This document shows positions 16,505-25,309 of a stretch of 64,000 bases of DNA, one piece after another (positions within the stretch are counted from its first letter, which is position 1; each line of letters starts with the position of its first letter). Origin of the DNA: Halomonas sp. GTDB lineage: Bacteria > Pseudomonadota > Gammaproteobacteria > Pseudomonadales > Halomonadaceae. Made by a program: the position numbers and the translations under genes. The stretch covers positions 124,001-188,000 of the forward strand of contig NZ_JAGOBJ010000007.1 of assembly GCF_017983445.1 (NCBI RefSeq), read 5' to 3'. A model generated the notes under the pieces. The model had not been told where the DNA came from and made no database searches. It saw only the letters and a list, made by a program, of their open reading frames with translations.

Positions 16505-16636
16505 TCAGATATCGGGGGGCATATCTTCGCGATCTTCCGTTACCATCATAAATGAGGTTTTAAACATCATGTACAAGCCGATAGCCGAAAACCCCAAGAA
16601 CAGCACGAACATGCATAACATCAGTACCATCGCCAT
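16505..16636 (-). CDS. 43-residue membrane protein, unrecognised
   Basis: Start ATG at 16636, stop TGA at 16505-16507. The product begins MAMVLMLCMFVLFLGFSAIG and ends in EDREDMPPDI. One transmembrane helix (about residues 3-25) rich in Met is followed by a short acidic tail, so an inner-membrane N-out or N-in micropeptide is likely. AGGGA lies about 9 bases upstream of the ATG, and the gene shares the bidirectional terminator at 16402-16441. Its size, ribosome binding site and terminator support a real gene; the family is not known to me. Confidence 0.7.
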   Translation of the reverse strand: MAMVLMLCMFVLFLGFSAIGLYMMFKTSFMMVTEDREDMPPDI

Positions 16637-17269
16637 AACGCTTGTCCCTGAAAATACGCGGCTGTTGCGTTTTCGTTTTCTAACCGCTTAGATTTAGTAT
16701 GCCGAAAGGATAGACTAAATCGTTGTATCCATCTGTACAGAGACGATGCAAATTATAATTAATAATCAATAATGTTATAAGAATCAGCATGTTGGAAAAA
16801 ACACCTAACGCAAAAAAACCACCTCGCTTACGCGAAATGGTCATTTTGCATCTCCACCGTCCTTGGCTTCGACGATTAACGCATCCATACGTTAATACAA
16901 TTGAGCGGAATGAGCGTCCTTTTAACTCCCGTGTTCTTCTACTTGGCTCCTGCCTTCCCTATTTTCCTACCATTCCGCTCACACTGTTTCTACTTAAGTA
17001 GTGCAGGTAACGGGCCAATATTCTAAAAAAAACAAAAAATTACTTATTAAACAATATTTTAATACAAAAAAATAAATACATTAAGGAACCTAAAAATGCT
17101 TTCAGCATGTATAAAAAAGACACATGAGACATATGCACACGTACCATTCTCGTCATAGTGGTTAAATCAGTGGCACGACAACCAAACACGGCTTATTTTA
17201 CGTATTGCGTTATGCACTGCTTCTGCCCGGCCGCTTTGCCGGACTTGCCTACCTGAAGGGAACGAAACT
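16637..17269. other. 633-bp gene-poor region
   Basis: AT-rich, especially 17020-17100. It holds an inverted pair GAGCGGAATG (16903-16912) / CATTCCGCTC (16972-16981) and the presumed promoters of the small membrane protein and of the entericidin gene, none of which I can pin down. A 70-codon frame at 16789-17001 lacks a ribosome binding site and looks non-coding. Confidence 0.5.
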
Positions 17270-17404
17270 ATGAAACGCATCATGGCGATTGGTCTTCTAA
17301 CGACCACCCTGGTTCTGATGATTAGCGGTTGTAATACGATTCATGGCGCCGGTGAAGATATTGAGCAGGGCGGCCAGGCCATTCAAAGTTCAGCGAGCAG
17401 CTAA
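17270..17404 (+). CDS. entericidin-family lipoprotein
   Basis: 44-residue lipoprotein: a signal peptide (MKRIMAIGLLTTTLVLMISG) ends in a lipobox with the modified Cys at 21. The mature part CNTIHGAGEDIEQGGQAIQ is the entericidin A/B signature. Entericidins are small envelope lipoproteins; in E. coli ecnA/ecnB behave as an antidote/toxin pair linked to stationary-phase lysis under salt stress. Only one copy is seen here. GAAGGGA lies 7 bases before the ATG. The next gene follows after five bases, so they may be co-transcribed. Confidence 0.88.
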   Translation: MKRIMAIGLLTTTLVLMISGCNTIHGAGEDIEQGGQAIQSSASS

Positions 17405-17409
17405 TCATT

Positions 17410-17955
17410 ATGATGACCGTCTACCTATCTCATGGCTTGGAAAGCGGGCCCGGCGCCTTAAAAATACAGGCGTTAAAAGGTATCGCTGAAAAGTTCGATG
17501 ACTGTGAGCCGGTCGTCATGGATTACCGCGGGATGGCAGAACCGCCCCAGCGTTTAAACCATTTGCTGGCCACGATGGCAAAGCGCAACGCCACACCCAG
17601 CAGCTGCGTGCTGGTAGGCTCAAGCCTAGGGGGCTGGTTAAGCGCGACGGTGAGCGCCCAGCAACCTTTGCTGGGCTGCTTTTTACTCGCCCCCGCGCTG
17701 GGCTTGCCGGACTACCCTGAAACCTCACCAACCATTCAGGCTCGCCTTACGCATATTATCCATGGCTGGCAGGATGACGTAGTGCTGCCAGGCCCCGTGA
17801 TCGAGCGCGCTCGGTTGCAGCGCCTTTCACTGCGCATGGTCGATGATGATCATCGCCTGCATGCAAGCCTGGATACTATATTAAGCGATTTCGAACGTTT
17901 CCTGGCTGACTGCCAAGTGCTTGACCAACAGGCCATTCAGGCGAGCGTGTCTTAA
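17410..17955 (+). CDS. YqiA/YcfP-type alpha/beta-hydrolase
   Basis: Small cytoplasmic alpha/beta-hydrolase of 181 residues. It starts with YLSHGLESGPGALKIQAL, has the nucleophile elbow GSSLGG, an acid in HGWQDDVV and a histidine in DDDHRLH, so the triad appears complete. Related proteins (YqiA) are esterases of unclear physiological substrate. The ribosome binding site is weak, and the gene begins 5 bases after the entericidin stop, suggesting coupling. It converges with ntrC. Confidence 0.82.
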   Translation: MMTVYLSHGLESGPGALKIQALKGIAEKFDDCEPVVMDYRGMAEPPQRLNHLLATMAKRNATPSSCVLVGSSLGGWLSATVSAQQPLLGCFLLAPALGLPDYPETSPTIQARLTHIIHGWQDDVVLPGPVIERARLQRLSLRMVDDDHRLHASLDTILSDFERFLADCQVLDQQAIQASVS

Positions 17956-17986
17956 GCAGGCATCTCTTACGCGAGCAAGCGCTTCT

Positions 17987-19414
17987 TTACTCGTCCGCAA
18001 GCGCGGGCAGCAGTGTTTTTAATTTGCGCGTTAACGTATTACGCCCCCAGCCCAACAGCTCGGCGGCTTCGCCTTTGCGCCCACCGGTATGCTTTAACGC
18101 GGTTTCAATTAAAATGCGCTCGAAGTCAGGTACCGCCTCTTCCAGTAAATGCGTATGCCCTTCAGCCAGCGCGTGGTCGGCCCACTCACGAAATGCCGAG
18201 CGCCAGTCGCCATGCACACTGCTTTCCATGGAACCGGTCGTGCGTAGCTCGGGCGGCAAATCCTCCACTAAAATTTCACGCCCTGAGGCCATCACCGTTA
18301 GCCAGCGGCAAATATTTTCCAGCTGGCGCACGTTACCCGGCCATGACAGTCGCGTTAAGTGCGTCTCGGCATCTGCCGTCAGCACCTTGATATCGGTGGC
18401 GAGCTCTTTAGCAGCTTCGGCCAGAAAGTGGCGCGTTAGCCTGGGGATATCTTCACGGCGTTCGGCCAGGCGTGGCAGATGAATACGAATCACGTTTAAG
18501 CGGTGAAAAAGGTCTTCGCGAAAGCGCCCATCATCGACCAGCGACTCAAGATTTTGGTGCGTGGCCGCGATAATGCGCACATCAACCCTAACCGGCGTAT
18601 GCCCGCCCACCCGGTAAAACTCGCCGTCGGCAAGCACACGCAGCAAACGCGTCTGGGTTTCCGCGGGCATATCACCAATTTCATCCAAAAATAGCGTGCC
18701 GCCATTGGCTTGCTCAAACCGGCCTTGGCGCTGCGCCGCCGCTCCGGTAAAAGCACCCTTCTCATGGCCAAACAATTCGGACTCGATAAGATCCCGAGGA
18801 ATCGCCGCCATATTCAACGCAATAAACGGCTTGCCAGCCCTGGGGCTGTGCTGGTGAAGCGCCTGAGCAACACGCTCTTTACCGGTACCTGACTCTCCAT
18901 TGATCAGTACCGTAATATGCGAATGCGAGAGCCGTCCGATGGCGCGAAACACCTCCTGCATGGCCGGTGCCTCGCCGATAATTTCTGCGTTCAACCCTTC
19001 AGGTACGCTAATCGGCCGCTTACGCTCACGGGCATGCGCGACCGCACGGCGTACCAGCGCCAATGCTTCATCCACATCAAACGGTTTGGGCAGATACTCA
19101 AAGGCGCCGCCTTGATAGGAGGCCACTGCGCTATCCAGGTCTGAGTGGGCCGTCATTACAATTACGGGCAGGTCAGGGTGCGCCTCGCGGATCCGAGCCA
19201 TTAAATCCAACCCATCGATTCCCGGCATTCGGATATCGGTTACCAGTACATCCGGTGGGTCTTCCAGCAGCCTTGCCAGCGCCGTGTCGGCCCGCTCGAT
19301 GCATTCCACATCCAGGTCTGGCTGCGCTAGCGCACGCTCAAGCACCCAGCGGATGGCGCGGTCATCATCAACAACGACCACCCGTGCGACCTCACTACGT
19401 GTAGTCTCAGTCAT
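17987..19414 (-). CDS. ntrC: nitrogen regulation response regulator NtrC
   Basis: Sigma-54 activator of nitrogen-limitation genes, 475 residues. Receiver domain with phospho-acceptor Asp60 in VLVTDIRMPG and the Lys of YLPKPF. AAA+ domain with Walker A GESGTGKE, the sigma-54-contacting GAFTGA loop and LFLDEIGD. C-terminal Fis-type helix-turn-helix GGRKGEAAELLGWGRNTLTRKLK. ATG 19414 overlaps the ntrB stop by 4 bases (ATGA), so translation is coupled. Candidate targets lie close by: the palindrome before ntrB and the sigma-54 promoter before glnA. Confidence 0.95.
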   Translation of the reverse strand: MTETTRSEVARVVVVDDDRAIRWVLERALAQPDLDVECIERADTALARLLEDPPDVLVTDIRMPGIDGLDLMARIREAHPDLPVIVMTAHSDLDSAVASYQGGAFEYLPKPFDVDEALALVRRAVAHARERKRPISVPEGLNAEIIGEAPAMQEVFRAIGRLSHSHITVLINGESGTGKERVAQALHQHSPRAGKPFIALNMAAIPRDLIESELFGHEKGAFTGAAAQRQGRFEQANGGTLFLDEIGDMPAETQTRLLRVLADGEFYRVGGHTPVRVDVRIIAATHQNLESLVDDGRFREDLFHRLNVIRIHLPRLAERREDIPRLTRHFLAEAAKELATDIKVLTADAETHLTRLSWPGNVRQLENICRWLTVMASGREILVEDLPPELRTTGSMESSVHGDWRSAFREWADHALAEGHTHLLEEAVPDFERILIETALKHTGGRKGEAAELLGWGRNTLTRKLKTLLPALADE

Positions 19415-20469
19415 GATGCTTCTCCGGTAACGTTAAGAACTAAAGGAATCAATAAACGGAATTCGGTATGTCCGGGTCGTGAGTCACATTCGATCAGCCC
19501 TTGATGCTGATGCAGAATCGACTGGGCAATGGAAAGCCCTAGTCCGCTGCCTTCGGCGCGCCCCGATACCATGGGATAAAAGAGCGTTTCTTGAAGCCCC
19601 TCGGGGATACCAGGGCCGTTATCGATCACACCGACCTCACTCACCAAACGATGGCGCTCGGCGCCCATGGTAAACTGGCGCCGGGCACGGGTGCGCAGCA
19701 TCAGTTCCGGCCCCGGAGTTTGCGCATCACTCATTGCTTGAACAGCATTGCGGGCCACATTGAGTACGGCTTGAATCATTTGCGACTCATCGCCGGAAAG
19801 GTCCGGCAGGCTGGGGTCGTAATCACGACTGATGGTGACATCCGGATGTTCGGCAATCAGCAGCGAGCGGACCCGTTCCAGCACTTTATGAATATTCACC
19901 GGCTCATGCTTGATGATGCGGTTAGGGCCGAGCATTGAATCCACCAGATCGCGCAGGCGGTCGACCTCTTCAACAATGATATGGGTAAATTCCCGCAGTG
20001 CCGGGTCGGCTAAATCGCGCTCCAACAGCTGGGCGGCACCGCGAATCCCGCCCAGTGGGTTTTTAACCTCATGAGCCAAGCCGCGGGCCAGCACTTTAAT
20101 CGTCTCCTGACGCGTGGTTAGGGCTTCCTCGCGGGAAATCTGCATCAGCCGGTCCCGGGGCTCCACCTCTAACAGCAGCTCATCATCCGATAACGGGGTA
20201 ACGGTATAGTCCACCGTTAACGACTCGCCGTTGAGCGGGGTAATACGTGCCTCGCGCTGGGTGTAGGGGTGGAAGGCATCCCGCGCTTTAGCCAACACCT
20301 GATCGATACTTTCATCGCCACCGAGCAGCGTATCCAGGCTAATCCCCTGCACGCGGCTAAAGCTTACCGCCAGCAGCGCTTCGGCTGCCGGATTCATCCA
20401 GCGTACGCGGAGCTCCCCGTCCAGCAGCAGCACCGCCATGGTGAGATGTTCTAGTAAACGCTGATACAT
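19411..20469 (-). CDS. ntrB: nitrogen regulation sensor kinase NtrB
   Basis: Cytoplasmic histidine kinase/phosphatase that sets NtrC phosphorylation in response to PII. From ATG 20469 it has 352 residues, close to E. coli NtrB (349), and this start follows AGGA by 7 bases. An in-frame ATG at 20508 lacks a site and the stretch upstream of it looks non-coding. PAS domain (WMNPAAEALL), H-box GLAHEVKNPLGG with the phosphorylated His, N-box VARNAVQAM, then DNGPGIP and GSGLGLSIA. Co-transcribed with ntrC. Confidence 0.93.
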   Translation of the reverse strand: MYQRLLEHLTMAVLLLDGELRVRWMNPAAEALLAVSFSRVQGISLDTLLGGDESIDQVLAKARDAFHPYTQREARITPLNGESLTVDYTVTPLSDDELLLEVEPRDRLMQISREEALTTRQETIKVLARGLAHEVKNPLGGIRGAAQLLERDLADPALREFTHIIVEEVDRLRDLVDSMLGPNRIIKHEPVNIHKVLERVRSLLIAEHPDVTISRDYDPSLPDLSGDESQMIQAVLNVARNAVQAMSDAQTPGPELMLRTRARRQFTMGAERHRLVSEVGVIDNGPGIPEGLQETLFYPMVSGRAEGSGLGLSIAQSILHQHQGLIECDSRPGHTEFRLLIPLVLNVTGEAS

Positions 20470-20632
20470 GAAGTGTCCTGAAGAATCGCGGGTGAAATCG
20501 TTCATCATGCATGGGAAACTGCAAAAAGCGCGCCAAGTTGTCTCACTTGCGCCTGCATGCACGGCTTGTGGGCATAAAGCATTAATCAAGCAAGCGGATA
20601 TAGCGCCGCCTGACGCTATACAGCTCATTTCA

Positions 20633-20649
20633 TGCACTATTTTAGTGCA
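20633..20649. promoter_or_regulatory. NtrC-binding palindrome upstream of ntrBC
   Basis: TGCACTATTTTAGTGCA is a perfect TGCACT-N5-AGTGCA dyad, matching the NtrC consensus TGCACY-N5-RGTGCA in every defined position. It lies 164 bases before the ntrB start and downstream of the glnA terminator. This arrangement fits autoregulation of ntrBC, as at the E. coli glnL promoter. Confidence 0.8.
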
Positions 20650-20692
20650 TTAAGCACAATTAAGAAGCATGACAATCACCGGTTGAGTGCAA

Positions 20693-20720
20693 TAAAAAAA
20701 CCCCGCCGAGGCGGGGTTTC
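20693..20720 (-). terminator. intrinsic terminator of glnA
   Basis: AAACCCCGC (20698-20706) and GCGGGGTTT (20711-20719) form a stem with a 4-base loop. On the minus strand it is followed by a run of seven T, ending the glnA transcript before ntrB. Confidence 0.9.
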
Positions 20721-20743
20721 AGGACTATCGCGTTAAAACGCAA

Positions 20744-22150
20744 TTAGCAGCTGTAGTACATATCAAACTCGATGGGGTGAGTGGTCATGCGAATACGCTC
20801 CACTTCTTCCATCTTGAGTTCGATGTAAGCATCGATCATATCGTCGGTGAACACGCCACCTTCGGTCAGGAACGCACGATCAGCGTCGAGTGCTTCCAGT
20901 GCCTGATCCAGGCTGTTGGCAACGGTCGGCACCAGCTTGCCTTCTTCCGGCGGCAGGTCGTACAGGTTCTTGTCCATGGCATCGCCAGGATGAATCTTGT
21001 TCTTGATACCGTCGATACCGGCCATCAGCAGGGCGGCAAACGCCAGGTAGGGGTTAGCCGTCGGGTCAGGGAAGCGAGTCTCGACGCGCTTGCCTTTCGG
21101 GCTTGCCGTGTAAGGAATACGGATAGACGCACTGCGGTTACGGGCGCTGTAAGCCAACATTACCGGCGCTTCGAAACCCGGTACCAGACGCTTGTACGAG
21201 TTGGTAGACGCGTTGGTGAAGGCGTTCAGGGCACGGGCGTGCTTGATCACACCGCCAATGTAGAAAAGCGCCATTTCAGACAGACCCGCGTACTCGTCAC
21301 CGGCAAACTGGTTCTGGCCATCTTTCCAGAACGACTGGTGTACGTGCATGCCGGAACCGTTATCACCCACCAGTGGCTTGGGCATGAAGGTCGCGGTCTT
21401 GCCGTAAGCGTGGGCCACGTTGTGGATCACGTACTTCATTTCCTGAACTTCGTCGGCTTTCTTCACCAGAGTGTTGAATTTAACGCCGATTTCGTTCTGG
21501 CCCGCATTCGCCACTTCGTGGTGGTGAACTTCAACGGTCTGGCCGATTGCTTCCAGCGTGTTACACATAGCGCCACGGATATCGTGGAAACTATCGACCG
21601 GGGGTACCGGGAAGTAGCCACCTTTCAGGCGCGGACGGTGGCCCAGGTTACCGCCTTCAACGCGGCTATCGGTTGCCCAGGCACCTTCATCAGAGGAGAT
21701 CTTGTACATGGAACCCTGGATATCGGACTTCCAGTGCACTTCGTCAAAGATGAAGAACTCAGGTTCCGGGCCGAAGAAAGCGGTATCGCCCAGGCCAGTA
21801 GATTCCAGGTACGCTTCAGCGCGTTTGGCGATGGAGCGCGGGTCACGATCATAGCCCTGCATGGTGGCAGGCTCGATGATATCGCAACGCAAAATCAGGG
21901 TAGAGTCTTCGGTGAAGGGGTCAAGAAACGCGGTGCCGTCTTCCGGACGCAGAATCATGTCGGATTCGTTGATGCCTTTCCAGCCCTCGATAGAAGAGCC
22001 ATCAAACATCTGGCCATTCTCAAAGAACTCTTCGTTTACATCGCGGGCAGGCACGGTGACGTGCTGTTCTTTACCGCGAGTATCGGTGAAACGCAGATCC
22101 ACCCACTTAACATCATGTTCTTCGATTAGCGCGAGAGTCTTGGCTGACAT
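20744..22150 (-). CDS. glnA: glutamine synthetase, type I
   Basis: Makes glutamine from glutamate, ammonia and ATP; a dodecameric cytosolic enzyme. The product is 468 residues, the GSI-beta length. Visible are FDGSSIEGW, the metal site block [11 protein letters not shown], the ATP-site block [25 protein letters not shown], and the adenylylation motif [10 protein letters not shown] (Tyr near residue 398). It is therefore probably controlled by GlnE-type adenylylation as well as by transcription. It has its own terminator. Upstream lie a sigma-54 promoter and NtrC-like half sites, and ntrBC follows downstream. Confidence 0.97.
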   Translation of the reverse strand: MSAKTLALIEEHDVKWVDLRFTDTRGKEQHVTVPARDVNEEFFENGQMFDGSSIEGWKGINESDMILRPEDGTAFLDPFTEDSTLILRCDIIEPATMQGYDRDPRSIAKRAEAYLESTGLGDTAFFGPEPEFFIFDEVHWKSDIQGSMYKISSDEGAWATDSRVEGGNLGHRPRLKGGYFPVPPVDSFHDIRGAMCNTLEAIGQTVEVHHHEVANAGQNEIGVKFNTLVKKADEVQEMKYVIHNVAHAYGKTATFMPKPLVGDNGSGMHVHQSFWKDGQNQFAGDEYAGLSEMALFYIGGVIKHARALNAFTNASTNSYKRLVPGFEAPVMLAYSARNRSASIRIPYTASPKGKRVETRFPDPTANPYLAFAALLMAGIDGIKNKIHPGDAMDKNLYDLPPEEGKLVPTVANSLDQALEALDADRAFLTEGGVFTDDMIDAYIELKMEEVERIRMTTHPIEFDMYYSC

Positions 22151-22407
22151 TGTGTCCTCCGGTATGAGCGTGGCTTAAAGCGTAAAAACAGTAAGCTATC
22201 GATAAAAGTGTTGTTAGACAAACTTAATAATTCGAAAACCTAGTCATTCGACAAACCGTGACCTAGAGGGCGCGTCTGCCATTGTTGTTCGCTCAGCGTC
22301 TGTCTGTTTATTAATAACAAATCGTTCAGCGATCTTTTTTCAATCGGCTATCGTTGTAGCATGTCGAAAGGCATCTGCCTATGACCCGCTAGCCGCTGCC
22401 CAATACA

Positions 22408-22426
22408 ATGCAGAGAGCGTGCCAAC
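22408..22426 (-). promoter_or_regulatory. sigma-54 (-24/-12) promoter of glnA
   Basis: Minus strand TGGCACGCTCTCTGCA (22424-22409) matches TGGCACG-N4-YTGCA, with the invariant GG and GC ten bases apart. The start site would be near 22397, giving a leader of about 245 bases before the glnA ATG. The position relative to glnA and the NtrC context support it. Confidence 0.72.
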
Positions 22427-22428
22427 TT

Positions 22429-22602
22429 TGCACCAACATGGCCTACATTAAAAATAAGTCATTGTTTAGCAATCAATAAAAGTTAACCAACAATGCCACC
22501 CTATGTAGCATGGTGTCAGGCGGTTAAGGTTTTACTGCCTCCTGAGCGTAGTCATGAACCAAAAAAGCGCAAAAAATAATTCTAATGTCTCATTTTGGTG
22601 CA
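22429..22602. promoter_or_regulatory. two degenerate NtrC-like sites upstream of glnA
   Basis: 22429-22445 starts TGCACC then AACAT then GG (9 of 12 defined positions). 22586-22602 ends ATTTTGGTGCA (also 9 of 12). They lie about 35-50 and 190-205 bases upstream of the predicted sigma-54 start. The rest of this 461-bp gap (22151-22611) shows no gene. Confidence 0.45.
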
Positions 22603-22611
22603 AAGATAAGT

Positions 22612-23640
22612 TTACGCTTTGAGACGTTTCCCAAACAGCATGGCGCCTGTGGTCGACGTATTAGCCACCTTGTTAAGCAGGATGGAACCGCTTGCCCCAA
22701 TGACGATCAGCAGTAGCACATAAACCGCCACCGACAGATTAAAAGGCACGATGATGACATCGGTAATCGTAAAGAACATCGGGTGGGCCAGATAGATCCC
22801 GAACGAGTATCGATTGATATAGCGTACCCAGCCTGGGGCCGGGCAGCCTTTAAGATAGCGCATGGCGACCAGGGTAAAGAGTACAAATAGCGGAATGACC
22901 CACACTTCCTTGGAAGAAAACTGCAGCCAGCCGCCAACGCTTGCCATGACCAGCAGGCCTACCCAAAGGCCAAGCCACGCCGGATGCGATAGATAACGCA
23001 TCCACGCCGGCTGCTCGGGTGCCTGAGTCTCCGACTCAAAGGGGTAGTAGCGCACCAGTGCCAACGCTAGAAAGAACAGATAAATCCAGCCAAGGGGCGC
23101 AATCCACAGCAGATACCCTGGCAACTCAACCTCAAGCCAATAGGCCGTGCCCCAGTATGCCATGCTCACCAGGCAGCTAAGCCATAGCCACGGCACCGGA
23201 TTGAAGCGCCACAGCCGCCAGCGCGTGAACAGCCAGTAAGCCACATAGAACTGCATGGCGATGATCAGAAAATAGCCGTGCCAACCGGCGAAGATAAAGT
23301 ACTCCACCGCGTTGGCGACAAAGCCCACCGGCTCGCCTGCCATGTACAATTTCACCCACTCGGCGGTCGAGTAAATAAACCCGTATACCAGATACGGCAG
23401 CATCACGTACTTCACCCGCTGGGCCAAAAATCCGGGCGGTACTGCCTTGTCGTAACGCATGGCAAACACGAACACCGAGATAAACAAGAAGATCGGCGTG
23501 CCGAGTACCAGCGGCAAACGCAGCAGATCGGTTGCCAGGTTATCCACGCGTTGATTCACGTGATCCATCAGATGAAACAAAAAAACGGCTACACAGCCGT
23601 AAGCACGCAACCAATAAATCTCTTCTATTCTTTTATGCAT
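22612..23640 (-). CDS. membrane acyltransferase, family 3
   Basis: Integral membrane O-acyltransferase-like protein, 342 residues from ATG 23640, which has GGAG five bases upstream; another ATG 21 bases upstream is less suitable. The family start RIEEIYWLRAYGCVAVFLFHL carries the conserved Arg and His used by acyltransferase-3 enzymes. About ten hydrophobic segments follow, ending in a Lys/Arg-rich tail. Such proteins acylate sugars of surface polysaccharides or periplasmic glucans. No glycan genes are adjacent, so the acceptor is unknown. Confidence 0.82.
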   Translation of the reverse strand: MHKRIEEIYWLRAYGCVAVFLFHLMDHVNQRVDNLATDLLRLPLVLGTPIFLFISVFVFAMRYDKAVPPGFLAQRVKYVMLPYLVYGFIYSTAEWVKLYMAGEPVGFVANAVEYFIFAGWHGYFLIIAMQFYVAYWLFTRWRLWRFNPVPWLWLSCLVSMAYWGTAYWLEVELPGYLLWIAPLGWIYLFFLALALVRYYPFESETQAPEQPAWMRYLSHPAWLGLWVGLLVMASVGGWLQFSSKEVWVIPLFVLFTLVAMRYLKGCPAPGWVRYINRYSFGIYLAHPMFFTITDVIIVPFNLSVAVYVLLLIVIGASGSILLNKVANTSTTGAMLFGKRLKA

Positions 23641-23736
23641 ACCTACTCCATGTATGCCCATCTTTAGCCTGCGCTGAACACTCCCGGTTATCGTGGTGTC
23701 CGACTTTATAACTTGTTAAGAATTCCTGGAGGCAGT

Positions 23737-24681
23737 TTGTCGCTCTCATCTATCACTAACATGTCTCGATGGCCGTTACGCCCTTTTTTCACGAAGCTGG
23801 CTGCCCTGCTGGGCCTCTGGAGCTTTTTTAACGCAGCGATTGCAGGCGAGGTTCAGCATCATACCTTTGAATCCCCTACGCTTGGCCACGCCTATCCTTA
23901 CACCGTTTATTTACCCGACAATTATGACGCTAATACCAGCGCTCAATATCCGGTGGTTTATCTGCTTCACGGTTCGTTTGGTAATGAACGCGACTGGGTG
24001 GCCAAGGGCAACCTTGCCCAAACCGCCGACCGCCTGATTCGTGCGGGCCACATACCACCAGCGGTGTTCATCATGCCCGGTAGTCGCAGCTGGTGGATAG
24101 ACGGCCACAACGAAGCCGCCCGCAGCGCCTTTTTCAACGACCTGATTCCGCATGTAGAAACCCACTACCAGGTAGGCACCACGCGCGCGCTACGCGGCGT
24201 GGGCGGGCTTTCAGCAGGGGGCTTTGGCGCGCTTAACTTTGCCCTGGAAAAGCCCGAGATGTTTAGCGCCGTGGCCGCCTTGAGCCCGGCAAGCTACGTC
24301 CCCTACCCGCCGCTGAATTCCTCGGCCCACCGCCATCCCTCCTTTCTGGATGAGCAAGGCAATTTTGATACTGGCTTATGGGATGAGCGCAACTACCCCG
24401 CCTACCTGGAAGAGTACCGTATTAAAGTAACGCCCCGCCCCAGCGCCGAAGAAAGCGACATTCCCCCCGTGCCCCTTTACATCAGCGCAGGGCGAAGCGA
24501 TGTGTACGACGCCGAGTTCCACGCCCGCCAGCTACGTCAGGCCATGGAGCGCATTCAACCCAACGACGTACGCCTGGACCTCTACCCCGGCGGACATACC
24601 TGGCGCGTTTGGCGGGCCAGTTTACCGGCTGCGTTAACCTTTATGTTTCAGCATATTGGCGATCAATCACCTGACCAATAA
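23737..24681 (+). CDS. secreted esterase, PF00756 type
   Basis: Exported alpha/beta-hydrolase related to esterase D/antigen 85-type proteins, 314 residues. GGAGG at 23725-23730 sits 4 bases before a TTG at 23737, the best start; an ATG at 23761 also gives the signal peptide (core FFTKLAALLGLWSFFNAAIAG). Motifs: YLLHGSFGNERDWV (oxyanion loop), nucleophile GGLSAGGFGALN, Asp in SAGRSDVYD, and His in YPGGHTWRVW. It probably acts in the periplasm or outside the cell on a carboxylic ester. It is divergent from the acyltransferase gene. Confidence 0.82.
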   Translation: MSLSSITNMSRWPLRPFFTKLAALLGLWSFFNAAIAGEVQHHTFESPTLGHAYPYTVYLPDNYDANTSAQYPVVYLLHGSFGNERDWVAKGNLAQTADRLIRAGHIPPAVFIMPGSRSWWIDGHNEAARSAFFNDLIPHVETHYQVGTTRALRGVGGLSAGGFGALNFALEKPEMFSAVAALSPASYVPYPPLNSSAHRHPSFLDEQGNFDTGLWDERNYPAYLEEYRIKVTPRPSAEESDIPPVPLYISAGRSDVYDAEFHARQLRQAMERIQPNDVRLDLYPGGHTWRVWRASLPAALTFMFQHIGDQSPDQ

Positions 24682-24745
24682 CTGGCGGATTCAACAAAAA
24701 GCAAACTACACTGGTTTTTATGGGCTAATTAACAAGGAGAGAGCG

Positions 24746-25051
24746 ATGCATCGACATATTGAATGGGACGACCCCGGTAGCGCCAGCGTATCCAAGCTAT
24801 TCGCCAATGATCATCATGGCCACGCCAGAATTGGCACCGGCGATATTCTCTCGGCACGCTACCAAGGCAAGATCGTCCGCGTGGAAGTGGAAGCCTACCG
24901 CGAGGAAGACGCCGTGAGCATTGCCAAGGTCGTCGCCATCCTCGACTCCAAAGGCCATCGCCTGAAAGGCATGGACAAGCTCGATATCGGCGACCTCGTC
25001 CGCCTACCCGATGACAAGCGTGCGTTTGAAAAGCGAGAAGATGAGGATTAA
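24746..25051 (+). CDS. 101-residue protein, unrecognised
   Basis: The start ATG 24746 is fixed by AAGGAG 8 bases upstream. The product is soluble and highly charged: HHGHARIGTGDILSARYQGK, then a beta-strand-rich central part (VRVEVEAYREEDAVSIAKVVAIL) and a tail of alternating Lys, Arg, Asp and Glu. No cysteine, signal or membrane segment is seen. A terminator follows directly, so it is a single-gene unit. I do not recognise the family. Confidence 0.7.
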   Translation: MHRHIEWDDPGSASVSKLFANDHHGHARIGTGDILSARYQGKIVRVEVEAYREEDAVSIAKVVAILDSKGHRLKGMDKLDIGDLVRLPDDKRAFEKREDED

Positions 25052-25073
25052 GTCAACGCAACTACTGCTTTAC

Positions 25074-25104
25074 AAACAAAGAGCCCGTAAGGGCTCTTTG
25101 TGTT
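25074..25104 (+). terminator. intrinsic terminator
   Basis: CAAAGAGCCC (25077-25086) pairs perfectly with GGGCTCTTTG (25091-25100) over GTAA, followed by TGTTT. It ends the 24746-25051 gene and marks the left edge of the accessory pocket. Confidence 0.88.
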
Positions 25105-25309
25105 TAATAGGCAAATCCTCTCCCCCAAGTAGTGCGGCGTAAGCGCCAGCGCACCCGCAAAAGCACCGCATCGCGGTGCCCCGTGTACATACTTGAATCT
25201 TGCAATTGTTGCCTGAGCGGCAGCGAAAATGTCATGGTGCTTAAAGCCATGTCCCAATCGTTTGTAGCGCTACGCTTGGCACACTCAAAACAGCCTTGGC
25301 AGGTATTAA

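Noticed and set aside
16789-17001. 70-codon frame in the gene-poor interval
   Set aside because: No ribosome binding site, odd composition (basic N-terminus and proline/leucine-rich end) and no partner gene.
20777-22129. 450-codon open frame antisense to glnA
   Set aside because: Long antisense frames are common opposite conserved GC-rich genes. The protein resembles nothing, while glnA on the other strand is unambiguous.
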